This document shows, in pieces, positions 38,867-47,845 of a stretch of 64,000 nt of DNA. The position numbers and the translations under genes are program-made. The notes below the pieces were generated by a model. It worked only from the letters and a program-made list of their open reading frames with translations. It did not search any database and had not been told where the DNA came from. Every line of letters begins with the position of its first letter. Position 1 is the stretch's first letter. Source of the stretch: JABAAI01 sp965261955 (GTDB lineage: Bacteria > Spirochaetota > Leptospiria > Leptospirales > Leptonemataceae); assembly GCA_965261955.1 (NCBI GenBank), contig CBDHEM010000013.1, positions 1 through 64,000 on the forward strand, written 5' to 3'.

Positions 38867-39664
38867 ATGATAAATCGTATCGCAAAATTTTCATGTGCTA
38901 TTACTTTGTTCAGTTTACTTTTCTTACTAGCTTCTGGTTCTCTTTTGGCTCAAGAAGATGATGTGAAATATAAAGAGGCCCTACATTTTTACGCCATTGG
39001 GAAATTTCAAACGTCTTTGAATATTATACGTTCTGTTTTTGAACAAGTCAAGTTTCGTTTTAGTTTACGGATGTTGGCAGCCTCTAATTATATTGCACTA
39101 GGAAATTACAAAGTTGCAACCATTCACTTAAAGACAATTATGCAGAAAAACCCCAATCGTTTTGAACCAATTGTTTTGTTATCGTATCTGTTGCGTAAGC
39201 AAAAAAAATACTATCAAGCCATTACAACGGCTAGTCGAGCCATACGGAAAATAGGAGATACTCCTAGTTTGCGATTGGAAATAGCTACAACTTATTATCA
39301 CTTAGGAAATTTTAAAAAAGCACACCAACAAATCCAAAGGGCCATAGAGCTGGACTCTAAAAACTATCATGCTTATTATATGGATGGTTTGACTTTTCTT
39401 AGGGAACACAAATATGATTCTGCCGAATTTCGCTTGCGCAATGCTCTAGCTTTAAATCCAAAAAACAAAGACGATGTTTTAGCCATCTACAATAATTTAG
39501 GGATCGCTATTGAAAAAAAAGGAGAACAACTGGTGAAATCTGGAAAAATAAAATCAGCAAAAAGTCATTTTGTTGAAGCAGAAGATTTCTATAGTTATGC
39601 CCTTACAATTGCCCCCGAAAATACTTTGATTCTAGCCAACAAAGAGCGCATGAGTCGTAGATGA
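38867..39664 (+). CDS. Exported TPR protein
   Basis: 265 residues. Signal peptide about 1-29, ending 'SGSLLAQ'. Then repeated 34-residue helix pairs: 'YKEALHFYAIGKFQTSL', 'ASNYIALGNYKVA', 'ATTYYHLGNFKKAHQQIQRAIELD', 'YYMDGLTFLREHKYDSAEFRLRNALALNP'. TPR arrays bind other proteins; the client is unknown. The last 4 bp overlap the mtaB start, so the two are translated together, although one acts outside the membrane and the other on tRNA. Confidence 0.85.
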   Translation: MINRIAKFSCAITLFSLLFLLASGSLLAQEDDVKYKEALHFYAIGKFQTSLNIIRSVFEQVKFRFSLRMLAASNYIALGNYKVATIHLKTIMQKNPNRFEPIVLLSYLLRKQKKYYQAITTASRAIRKIGDTPSLRLEIATTYYHLGNFKKAHQQIQRAIELDSKNYHAYYMDGLTFLREHKYDSAEFRLRNALALNPKNKDDVLAIYNNLGIAIEKKGEQLVKSGKIKSAKSHFVEAEDFYSYALTIAPENTLILANKERMSRR

Positions 39665-41133
39665 AAGCAAGGGAAAAAGAAAACGCAACAACTCAAGCCC
39701 CTTTTACAATTGGTATTGAAACCATTGGGTGTCGCTTGAATCAATACGAATCCGATGGTCTTATTCAACAATTTGTCGAAAGTGGCTTATATACCCCTCT
39801 CGAAGTTCAAAAAGGGCCTGATCTTGTTATCATAAATAGCTGTACAGTAACAGAACAAGCCGATAAACGAAATCATAATATGATACGACGCATACTACAA
39901 AAAAATCCAGAGTGTAGTATTGTGTTTACAGGATGCTACGCTCAAACGGATCCGGAAAAACTTACAGTACCTGGCATCTCACTGATTGTTTCCAATCAAC
40001 AAAAATCGTCGCTCTATAATATTATAGGCAAACTCACAGATAATCATAAAAACAAACTGAAAATGAAGCAAGAAATATATCCTTTTCCCATTCAAAAATC
40101 TACGAGTCTCTCACAAGAGAAAAAGGATATACATGGTCTCCACTACGAAAAACGCCCAATCATCAATGATCCATTTGCTTACACTCATGACGGGCGGGTA
40201 CGCCCTCAAGGCCACACCCGCGCTTATATTAAAATACAAGATGGCTGTGATAAAAAATGCACCTATTGTAAAATACCCATAGCTCGTGGTAGAGGAGTAT
40301 CACGAGATGCTTATGAGATTATAGATCACGCACGGTATTTAGAAAATCTAGGGGTACCAGAAATTATTCTGACTGGAGTGAACTTAGGATGGTATCGGGA
40401 TACAAAAAACTCTCTTCGCTTTATTGGGCTTCTAGAAAAAATATTGAATGCATTACAATCAACGAGATTGCGTCTTTCTAGTATTGAACCTTGTGATGTA
40501 GATGCTCCCTTGGCTCAACTTAGCCAACATCCTCTTTTTTGTGACTTTTTACATGTCCCATTGCAAAGTGGTTCCAGTAAAATACTCCGTTCTATGCGGC
40601 GTAGTTATTCACCCTATAGTTTTCAAAAACGTATCGAAACGATTCGACACTACAATTCAGAAATCTTTTTAGGAACAGATATTATCATAGGCTTTCCCGG
40701 GGAAACAGAGGAAGACTTCCAAGCCACTCTCAAACTTTGTCAGTCAGTGGAAATTGCGGGCATACACGCTTTTCGGTATTCTCCTCGATCAAGAACACCT
40801 GCTACAAATTTTTCTGGGCAAGTACCTCTTGCTATTATAAAACAACGTATGCAAAGAATGCAACACTTCCGCTATAAACGCTGGTCTTCCTATGTTCATA
40901 AACAAAGTGGTAAAATTCGTTCCGGTATCGTAGAAAAAAAATCATCAAACGGTATCGTTGAACTTTTGACTGATGACTACCTACGTGCCATCTGCCATAC
41001 GAAAAAAACAAAGAACGACCCTCAAAAAGGAGAAAGCATACCGATTATACTCCATGGGAAGGTTTACACAGAAAAAGAGTTAGCTGGAAAAAATGAAAAA
41101 AGCTATAAAGTTCAAGCCTCTTTCCAATTATAA
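39661..41133 (+). CDS. mtaB: MtaB-type tRNA methylthiotransferase
   Basis: 490 residues, radical-SAM methylthiotransferase of the MiaB/MtaB family. N-terminal UPF0004 domain with three cluster Cys (GCRLNQYES, NSCTVTEQADKR, FTGCYAQ). Radical-SAM triad CDKKCTYC in 'AYIKIQDGCDKKCTYCKIP'; C-terminal TRAM-like part. The GCRLNQ and ADKRNHNMIRR patterns match MtaB, which makes ms2t6A37 in tRNA reading A-starting codons, better than MiaB or RimO. A linker of about 60 residues precedes the radical-SAM domain and is longer than usual. Confidence 0.92.
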   Translation: MKAREKENATTQAPFTIGIETIGCRLNQYESDGLIQQFVESGLYTPLEVQKGPDLVIINSCTVTEQADKRNHNMIRRILQKNPECSIVFTGCYAQTDPEKLTVPGISLIVSNQQKSSLYNIIGKLTDNHKNKLKMKQEIYPFPIQKSTSLSQEKKDIHGLHYEKRPIINDPFAYTHDGRVRPQGHTRAYIKIQDGCDKKCTYCKIPIARGRGVSRDAYEIIDHARYLENLGVPEIILTGVNLGWYRDTKNSLRFIGLLEKILNALQSTRLRLSSIEPCDVDAPLAQLSQHPLFCDFLHVPLQSGSSKILRSMRRSYSPYSFQKRIETIRHYNSEIFLGTDIIIGFPGETEEDFQATLKLCQSVEIAGIHAFRYSPRSRTPATNFSGQVPLAIIKQRMQRMQHFRYKRWSSYVHKQSGKIRSGIVEKKSSNGIVELLTDDYLRAICHTKKTKNDPQKGESIPIILHGKVYTEKELAGKNEKSYKVQASFQL

Positions 41134-41254
41134 TTTTGCTCATAGTCTATAGGACCGGGCTGGATAATAGATATTTCTTACGTTTCCTCCAAAGATCATT
41201 CTGAATTACAAAATACCACATAAATTCTGCTTTCCTGTTTACCGATACGACAGT

Positions 41255-42469
41255 GTGAGGTTCGGAAGCATAGGAATTGGTTTCTTTTTTATGTCACTAT
41301 TACTTTGGTTAAGTCTGCCTAGCCCTTCACAACAAGCAGCTCCTCCTGAGGGAGGTAAAAAAAATACTAATGATAGCCTAAAAAAAATAAATCAAGACAA
41401 GTTCATAAGAGTGGAAGATGAACTACCTAAAAAACCGACAAAAATAAATTCTGATAAAATTGATACAGCTATTTCTAATCTAATTGTACAAAGTGGAAAA
41501 AACGCTGGAGAGGTTCTATTAAACTGGAAAGTGAAAGAAAGTAACACTTCTCCCATTATAATCAAAAGACATATCAGACAAATGAGTACGTTTCGCTTAT
41601 TTATAGAAGGGAAATCCATACTCAAAAAACCACTAGCACCACAAACAAAAAGCTATCTGGAAGAGAATGTGTCTGTTGGTGTTTATTATTATGCGGTGGT
41701 TACCCAAAAAGAACTAGAAGCGAAAAAAATATTTTTTACCATTGGGAAAAATTCTATTGAAAAGCCTTTCATTCTTTTTGAAGCGGGAAAAGCCCCCCCA
41801 GCTCTGCTCCCTCCCAAAGGTAAACGTATCGCTAAAAAAGAAAATATCTTACTTCTACCAGAAGAACTCATTGCTTTGGATGCAAGAAATTCTGTTATAC
41901 TGACTTGGATAGATGCTCCTTCTTTGCAAAAAGATATTTCTTATCAAATTTATCGAAGCTCAGAACGCCTACATACAAAGAAAGCACTTGCCAGTGCTAC
42001 GCTTATTGGGACAACACAAAAACGTCGTTATCAATTCATCGATGAAAAACCTGTAAAAGATACTATCGTCTATTATGGTGTTGTTTCCAAAAAATCTCTG
42101 GAACACCCAAAATTCAATGGTTTGCAGGAATTTAAATCTTATATTAAACATCGCTATGTACCACAAGTTCCAAAAATTATTCGACAAAAACAAAAAACCT
42201 CTTTTGGTAATCTAGAGCATATACTGCTCAGTACATACCTCCAAAAAAAATATAAACAATGTGTAGGAGAAATACAAAACTATCTCTTTCAAGAAGAAAG
42301 GAAGGAGGAATTGAAAGCAAAAGCATCTTTCTTTCTTGGGCTTTGCCATTACAAAGAAGCATCCTATCGTGACGCATTGACATCTTTTGCCAAACCTATA
42401 GTTAAGAAAAAATATCCGAAGAGGTCTGTATTCTGGTTTGAACGTTCTGCAGAGGGGCTTGGAATATGA
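41255..42469 (+). CDS. Exported protein of unknown function, first gene of a TPR/GHKL operon
   Basis: 404 residues from GTG 41255. Signal peptide about 1-27 ('FFFMSLLLWLSLPSPSQQAA'). Two similar beta-rich blocks (about 75-165 and 205-285) contain 'GEVLLNWKV...VYYYAVVTQKE' and 'NSVILTWID...IVYYGVVSKK', which is the rhythm of fibronectin type III-like domains. A short helical, TPR-like tail follows ('FFLGLCHYKEASYRDALTSF'). The end overlaps the next start by 4 bp. A periplasmic or cell-surface scaffold role is inferred. Confidence 0.65.
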   Translation: MRFGSIGIGFFFMSLLLWLSLPSPSQQAAPPEGGKKNTNDSLKKINQDKFIRVEDELPKKPTKINSDKIDTAISNLIVQSGKNAGEVLLNWKVKESNTSPIIIKRHIRQMSTFRLFIEGKSILKKPLAPQTKSYLEENVSVGVYYYAVVTQKELEAKKIFFTIGKNSIEKPFILFEAGKAPPALLPPKGKRIAKKENILLLPEELIALDARNSVILTWIDAPSLQKDISYQIYRSSERLHTKKALASATLIGTTQKRRYQFIDEKPVKDTIVYYGVVSKKSLEHPKFNGLQEFKSYIKHRYVPQVPKIIRQKQKTSFGNLEHILLSTYLQKKYKQCVGEIQNYLFQEERKEELKAKASFFLGLCHYKEASYRDALTSFAKPIVKKKYPKRSVFWFERSAEGLGI

Positions 42470-43698
42470 ATCGCTATATAAGTAAAGATATATCTTTTTT
42501 TGTTGTAGGCGTTATTCTTTTCCTTTCTGGAATGGGGCTTCTAGGGTCACGCTTGAACTGGAACACTATTTTTCTCCAAAAAACAGATGTTAGCATAGAA
42601 CTCAGGCAGGCAGAAGAATATCTTAGACAAAACTCAAAAATTGCAGCTCGACAAGCTCTGAATATACTGAATCGTGTTTTAGCAAGTAATGTGAACACAG
42701 CTACAAACCAAAAAGCGAAATATGGTATAGCTGCAGCCCTAGAAATCCTAGAAGAAAATGCTGCTGCACTAGAATACTATCGAGAGCTCCAAGGCGAAAA
42801 GATTACAAACACTGGAATACGAGATAAGGTAGATTACGCTTTAGGAAGCTTTTATCTCTATTTGAATCATCAAGAAGAAGGGCGTTCTCTATTGAATTCT
42901 CTCCTACTTCGTGTTAAAAATAAAAAGATGAAATCTAAGATACACACAGCATTCGGTGTGCACTACTTACGTCAGAAATCATATAAAAGAAGTGAAGAAA
43001 ACTTTCGCATTGCACTCAAATATGATCAAGAAAATGCTAAAGCGGCAGAAGGTAGGGCCCAATCTCTCAAAGAACAAGGTTTTGACTGGGCTGCCTATCG
43101 CCATTACGATAATTACCTTTTTACTACAGCTAATTTATATCCTAAAAATAAAAAGAAAATATCAGATAAACTCATTCAAGAAACGTTCACTTCTGGTGTG
43201 CAAGCCTTTCGTAAAGGTCGTTACACGGTTGCTATTGAGTTTTTCAAAAAAATTTGTGCACGTACAACAAACGATGAAATAGAGGAAGAGGCTCGTTTTT
43301 GGATAGGGGAAAGTTATAATGCACTTGGAACTAAAGATAAGGCAATAGCTGCTTATAATTCTGTTTTAAAAAATAGAACTACAAATAGAGATGCTGTAGC
43401 TCTTTTTAAAAAAGGAGTGATTTTATTTCATAAAGACAAAGGAAAAGAGGCCGCAAAAGTTTTTAAAGAATTACAAAATAATCATCCTAACAACAAATAC
43501 AGCCATAAAAGTGCAAATTATTTGAATGATATTCGACAAGAAAAAAAAGAAAAGTATATGATGGAAGACAAATACTTTACTAAAGATACTCTTCAAAAGA
43601 AAGTCCAAGAAAAAGAAAAAACTATTGTGGATGATAGCAATGAAAATAAACAAAGCAATATAAAAGAAAAGCGATCCAACACAAACGATACCCTTTAA
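42466..43698 (+). CDS. Membrane-anchored TPR protein
   Basis: 410 residues. One N-terminal membrane segment (about 10-28), then a helical repeat array: 'ARQALNILNRVL', 'AALEYYRELQGEK', 'AFGVHYLRQKSYKRSEENFRIALKY', 'GVQAFRKGRYTVAIEFFKKI', 'WIGESYNALGTKDKAIAAYNSVL'. The highly charged Lys/Glu tail (about 355-410) has low complexity. Coupled to the preceding gene by a 4-bp overlap. The array resembles YbgF/BamD-type repeat scaffolds but lacks their specific signatures. Confidence 0.8.
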   Translation: MNRYISKDISFFVVGVILFLSGMGLLGSRLNWNTIFLQKTDVSIELRQAEEYLRQNSKIAARQALNILNRVLASNVNTATNQKAKYGIAAALEILEENAAALEYYRELQGEKITNTGIRDKVDYALGSFYLYLNHQEEGRSLLNSLLLRVKNKKMKSKIHTAFGVHYLRQKSYKRSEENFRIALKYDQENAKAAEGRAQSLKEQGFDWAAYRHYDNYLFTTANLYPKNKKKISDKLIQETFTSGVQAFRKGRYTVAIEFFKKICARTTNDEIEEEARFWIGESYNALGTKDKAIAAYNSVLKNRTTNRDAVALFKKGVILFHKDKGKEAAKVFKELQNNHPNNKYSHKSANYLNDIRQEKKEKYMMEDKYFTKDTLQKKVQEKEKTIVDDSNENKQSNIKEKRSNTNDTL

Positions 43699-43870
43699 TC
43701 TTCTGAACCTAAAAAACACAAAAAAGAAGTTCAAAAGGGAAAAGAGAAAAAAATAAAAGGAATGGAAGTAGGGGAGCAAATAAAAAAACTGTCCCTCCTA
43801 TACAAAGAAGGGTATCAGTAGTTTACGAAAGCCATTTGCCTCCGATACTCTTTTTTTAGAATTTGTTAAA

Positions 43871-44653
43871 ATGTTGAACGACTTACACTTTTACTCATAC
43901 AATACCAAAGAACGCAAAAAATTAAAATCCACACTGGCAAGCCAAATCAATTCTCCTTGGTTACAACAAGAAAACGATCTCATTTTTCAAATATGTGATG
44001 AGCTCGTTAAAAATGCTTTCAAATCTAATTATAAATTTTTACTGATTCGAAAAGCTCTTTTTAAGAGACTTTCAGAAAAAAACCCAGAAATGACAAGTAC
44101 TGATGCTGAAAACTGGCTAACTGAACTCCTCTATTCTGGAGAAAATACATTGATAACAAAACAATTAGAGAAAATCAAAAATATGGAAGTAATTTCTGAT
44201 AACGTAAGAAAAATCATTAATATTGAAAATAAAGTTTTGGAAAGGAAAAGAGGAAAAGAATCTGGTACCTCAAAAAATTTCGATCAAAAGTACAAGCCAT
44301 TATTAGAGATAAGAAAGCTCTCAAAAAAATATAAAGTTACGGTAAAATTCAAAGTAGAAAAAGCAGGTGATAGAACGCTCATTACCATAGCAAATGCCTG
44401 TCCCATTCTGGAAAATGATGTGAAGCGTATACAAAATGTAAGAAAGCTGTTTCGTGAGTACTATGACGCCGGACGTTCAGAGTTCTTCTTTGTGGAAAAC
44501 ATAGATATTACAGGGGGAGGGCACGGGTTGGGATATGCTCTTATGGATTCCATACTCTTACAAATGAAACTAGAACCTTCAGAGCATCTCTACTTGGTGC
44601 CTGTAGGAACAACAATGGTTTTACTAGTTTTACCTCATAAAAAACCCACATAA
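43871..44653 (+). CDS. GHKL ATPase-fold protein without kinase dimerisation domain
   Basis: 260 residues, cytoplasmic. An N-box-like helix 'ICDELVKNAFKSNYKF' (about 38-53) and a G2-like loop 'ITGGGHGLGYALMDSILLQM' (about 216-235) suggest the histidine-kinase/GHKL ATP-binding fold. No phospho-acceptor His domain and no sensor part are visible. A helical insertion lies between them. It could be an anti-sigma-factor-like or switch kinase, or a non-catalytic relative. It follows the TPR gene by 172 bp and ends in a terminator. Confidence 0.65.
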   Translation: MLNDLHFYSYNTKERKKLKSTLASQINSPWLQQENDLIFQICDELVKNAFKSNYKFLLIRKALFKRLSEKNPEMTSTDAENWLTELLYSGENTLITKQLEKIKNMEVISDNVRKIINIENKVLERKRGKESGTSKNFDQKYKPLLEIRKLSKKYKVTVKFKVEKAGDRTLITIANACPILENDVKRIQNVRKLFREYYDAGRSEFFFVENIDITGGGHGLGYALMDSILLQMKLEPSEHLYLVPVGTTMVLLVLPHKKPT

Positions 44654-44674
44654 AAGATGTGGATCTCTTTTTTT
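44646..44674 (+). terminator. Rho-independent terminator
   Basis: CCACAT (44646-44651) and ATGTGG (44657-44662) form a hairpin with a 5-nt loop, followed by a run of eight T (44667-44674). The stop codon of the GHKL gene lies inside the hairpin. Confidence 0.85.
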
Positions 44675-44679
44675 CGGTC

Positions 44680-45305
44680 ATATTTCTGAAAAAAGGCACT
44701 GCAAACATGCTTAAGCAATTGATGAGTCCTTGTTTTCCGTCTTTGCTATCAAGCTCAGTTAGCTGATCAAAATACCACGTATGCGTCACCGTTAGTTTGT
44801 GTTTTTCAAGAATTGGCGCATATTCTGCGGTACTCGGAAAATATCACGGGTTACGTTTTGATTGTGTTACGAACATGGACTTGACCAAAGTCGCTTGCAA
44901 CGCATCAACGATACGCGCCATATTGCCTTTTTGGTGCATTTCCACAACTAACCGACACCCGGGTTTGAGCGATCTTGTGATACACGAATGACCGAATCAG
45001 CCTCTTTTATCCAATGTAACGTGCTATTTGGAAAAGACCCCATCATATTCATCAATCTATCAAGATAATGGGTATCTTGATAGGGTTATGGCGGGATAAG
45101 TTTTGCGTGCCGTATTGATCATTTCAATGGAGCTAGCAATTTCAGACACAGCGGAACAAAACCCGGAAATTTAATGTGTTAATTCGTCCGCGCTAGATCC
45201 GACATCCAAAATAGCCTCTTCCTTTTATGGAGCGAAAAGTTGTACCAAATTTTCTCCGTACTCATAAACAAAAGCATGTTTTTTTATAACATGACGGTTC
45301 CCAAA
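44680..45305 (-). pseudogene. Decayed SAM-dependent methyltransferase (trans-aconitate methyltransferase-like)
   Basis: Read leftward in one frame, the DNA spells a whole class I methyltransferase broken by at least six stop codons and no frameshift: 'KKHAFVYEYGENLVQLFAP' (stop), 'EEAILDVGSSADEL' (degenerate SAM motif I), 'SSIEMINTARKTYP', 'DEYDGVFS', 'ITRSLKPGCRLVVEM', 'GNMARIVDALQATL', 'YFPSTAEYAPILEKH' and 'LINCLSMFAVPFF'. Order and spacing match the family, so the call is firm although the gene is dead. Its first 26 or so codons are still attached to the open frame of the broken gene to its right. Confidence 0.85.
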
Positions 45306-45940
45306 AATCAGATTGCTGTTTGTGTGCTTTGTGCATTCTTTTATGTGTACTTGCCAGTATTTAATTTTACAGACACTCCCTTTATGGACATCATCCGACA
45401 TACTATCTTTCAAAGCATCCAATTCACTAGATTCTTTTGTGCACCTTAGTTCGTTGGCTCCTTTCTGTTTTTTATATTCTTTCAAAAGTTTTTTGTAAGT
45501 AAGTTTTTCTTTTTTATATTTTTTATAGTCTGTTTTTGCTTCCCTACAAAGTTGCTTTTTATACCGCCTTAGTAGTTTTTTTCGATCTTTGGGATCTTCG
45601 AAATTCAAATCTTCGAAAATACGGGCTATTTCTGGATTTTGTGAAAGCATCAAAAAGGGAAGAGCGATAAGGGCGAGAATGGGCATCTGTTTTTCAACAT
45701 AACTACACTTTTTCTCCCAACCACATATGCACCCCAAAAAAGCAGTCCCCCCTTCTTTTGGCTCTTTTAATTCCATATTACAATACTTCTTTTTTTGTGC
45801 TTCCAACTTAGCTAGTTTCTCTTGTCTTTCTGCTTCCAGCCTCTTCTTTTTGTTTTTCTAAGAAACTTGTACGTTGCTTATCTATTTCGTAATGACTATT
45901 TTTATCATTCCACATGTAAGCTTTGGTACCATGAAATATA

Positions 45941-47457
45941 TAGTCAGCCTTGAAAAACCAGAATACTATGGATATTTCGCATTTATAAGCTATTCTGAAG
46001 TAAAAAGTAGTACCCATAATCGCAAGGTTTTGCGAAAAGGTGTTCAAAAGCTTGTGTTTTTCAAGCATTATTTTTCAGAGGTTCCCTATGTTAGCTCAAA
46101 AAAAAAATGATTATCAAAGAGACTTGTTTAAGACGAATTTGGAAGGTATGCTCAATCATAATGAGCCCTTATTTCGTTTAGCTCAGAAAATAGATTGGGA
46201 AAAGTTTGATACTGAATTTGGTAAACTCTATTGTCCTGACAATGGCCGTCCAGCCAAGTTAACCCGCTTGATGGTAGGACTGCATTACTTAAAAGCCACA
46301 TTTAATGAAAGTGATGAAAGTGTTTTAGATAAATGGGTTCAAAATGTCTATTGGCAACACTTTTGCGGATACCAAGAATTCCAGCAGGAAGCTCCTTGTG
46401 ATCATAGCACATTAAGCAGATGGCGTAAGCGTATAAAATCTAAAGGGATGGAAAAGCTTTTAGAAGAAACAATTCGTTGTGCTCTTTCTAATAAATTACT
46501 GCGTAGACATCATGTCCAAAAAGTAAATGTAGATACAACAGTTCAGGAAAAGGCCATTACATATCCAACAGATGGTAAACTATATTTTAAAGCTTTACAA
46601 TATTTATCAGAACTGGCTAAGAGAAATAATATTCGTCTTCGCCAAAGTTATTCTCGTTTATCTAAAAAGTCATTATTAATGCAGAACCGATATTTTAGAG
46701 GACGTAAATACAGACTTGCAAGGCGTGAGCAAAAGAGCTTAAAAACCTATTTTGGCCGTGTTTTACGGGATGTAGAGCGTAAATTACATTCTATAGACTT
46801 ACATAAAAATTATGAATCTTCTTTGTGTCTTCTTCACCGTCTTTACGATCAAACCAAGGATAGCAAAAACAAAGTTTATAGTTTACATGCACCGGAAGTA
46901 GAATGTATCTCTAAAGGAAAAACGCATAAGAAGTATGAATTTGGATGTAAGGCAAGTTACGTGACAAGTAGTCAAGGTAACTTTGTTTTAGGCGCGATGG
47001 CAAAACATGGTAATCCTTTTGATGGGCATACATTACCATCGGCCATAGAACAGGTAGAAAGGTTTTTACCCAATTCATTAAGTGTAAAAGAAGTTTTTGT
47101 GGATAGAGGTTATAGAGGAGCGAAAGTTAAAGATGGGATAACAGTTCACATTGTTGGCGCAAAGAGGAAGAAAAAAATGAAACGTAGTTTACGCAAGTGG
47201 ATGAAAAGAAGAGCCGCTATTGAACCCATCATTGGTCACATGAAGAATGATGGAGGTGTACGACGAAATCACCTCTTAACGCAAGAAGGTGATAAGATGT
47301 ATGCGGTTTTACTAGGTGCTGGCTTTAATATGAGAAAATTGCTAAAAGCTTTTTCTTGGCTTAAATTTATTCCGCAATATCTGACTAATATTTCCTTAAA
47401 AAAGGAAATATGGGTTATGGCATTTTCTTAATATAGTGCCTTTTTCAAGCTTAACTA
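45941..47457 (+). mobile_element. Intact IS5-type insertion sequence
   Basis: About 1.5 kb. The left end TAGTCAGCCTTGAAAAA and the inverted right end TAGTTAAGCTTGAAAAA match at 14 of 17 positions. The hexamer TATATA lies at both junctions (45937-45942 and 47456-47461), so the exact ends and the duplication length (2, 4 or 6 bp) cannot be separated. Keeping one hexamer and removing the rest rejoins the interrupted reading frame. One transposase gene fills it. A 136-bp left-end scar of the same element lies at 21636-21771. Confidence 0.9.
46088..47431 (+). CDS. IS5-family DDE transposase
   Basis: 447 residues from ATG 46088; a longer frame starts at 46040 within the terminal region. The N-terminal DUF772-type domain has 'LYCPDNGRPAKLTRLMVGLHY' and 'DHSTLSRWRKRI'. 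DDE catalytic residues are in VNVDTTVQEKA, VFVDRGYRGAK and the Y-(2)-R-(3)-E-(6)-K-like 'RAAIEPIIGHMKND'. The frame is complete, so the enzyme may be active. The IS5 family call rests on these motifs; the subgroup is not determined. Confidence 0.93.
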   Translation: MLAQKKNDYQRDLFKTNLEGMLNHNEPLFRLAQKIDWEKFDTEFGKLYCPDNGRPAKLTRLMVGLHYLKATFNESDESVLDKWVQNVYWQHFCGYQEFQQEAPCDHSTLSRWRKRIKSKGMEKLLEETIRCALSNKLLRRHHVQKVNVDTTVQEKAITYPTDGKLYFKALQYLSELAKRNNIRLRQSYSRLSKKSLLMQNRYFRGRKYRLARREQKSLKTYFGRVLRDVERKLHSIDLHKNYESSLCLLHRLYDQTKDSKNKVYSLHAPEVECISKGKTHKKYEFGCKASYVTSSQGNFVLGAMAKHGNPFDGHTLPSAIEQVERFLPNSLSVKEVFVDRGYRGAKVKDGITVHIVGAKRKKKMKRSLRKWMKRRAAIEPIIGHMKNDGGVRRNHLLTQEGDKMYAVLLGAGFNMRKLLKAFSWLKFIPQYLTNISLKKEIWVMAFS

Positions 47458-47560
47458 TATAGTCTCCCGTATTATAAATTGGCAATCCTTGCTTCCTTAA
47501 TGCTTGCTCTTTTCTTTCCTTTATAGAGACACACACAAAACCTGTAACGAAAGTATAAAA

Positions 47561-47632
47561 AAGTATTCCTATCGAAAGTTTTCCTAAGTATTCCTATCGA
47601 AAGTTTTCCTAAGTATTCCTATCGAAAGTTTT
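47561..47632. repeat. 25-bp tandem repeat, nearly three copies
   Basis: Unit starts at 47561, 47586 and 47611; the third copy is 22 bp before it diverges. The shared core is AAGTATTCCTATCGAAAG. It lies within the first codons of the broken gene reading leftward. Because 25 is not a multiple of three, each extra unit changes the frame. Only a single-copy version gives an open frame from the visible start. Confidence 0.9.
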
Positions 47633-47845
47633 TTCATATTCATTTACTATCACGACAGTATGAGCTTATTATAGAGTTGCACTTTGCTCATTATTCCTCT
47701 TTTTCGAAAACAACACACCAAACCCAGCAAAATAGGTAAAGAAATCCGCTGTGAAAACAGTGACAAAGGCAATCTTTATCCATTTAGCTAGACTAAAATT
47801 TTCTGTTGCCCAGTGAAACTGGACAACAGCCTAACCTTATTTGTC
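47633..47845 (-). other. Short unassigned stretch with a membrane-like open frame
   Basis: Reading leftward, about 47826-47671 encodes roughly 52 codons after a stop, including 'KIAFVTVFTADFFTYFAGFGVLFSKK', quoted here in part (FVTVFTADFFTYFAGF). It has no usable start codon, so it is either a non-canonical small gene or a remnant. Confidence 0.25.

Larger units (their letters stand above)
45225..47643 (-). pseudogene. Coiled-coil membrane protein gene broken by repeat expansion, IS insertion and a 1-base insertion
   Basis: Read leftward from ATG 47643 (or 47637): 'MNMKKLSIGIL', then two extra 25-bp repeat units bring a stop. Skipping those 50 bp, the frame resumes as 'FYTFVTGFVCVSIKERKEQ', a signal or lipoprotein-like start, and runs to 'LPIYNTGDY'. 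There the IS intervenes (45941-47457). Beyond it 'IFHGTKAYMWNDKN' continues, then near 45850 one extra A in a run of five shifts the frame. Removing that A restores 'EKQKKRLEAERQEKLAKLEAQKKKYCN', quoted in part (EKQKKRLEAERQEKLAKL). The remaining frame 45806-45225 has a membrane segment ('MPILALIALPFLML') and a Lys-rich coil, and its last codons come from the methyltransferase remnant. Family unknown. Confidence 0.8.

Noticed and set aside
47561..47632. CRISPR array
   Set aside because: The 25-bp units are directly adjacent, with no spacers and no cas genes.
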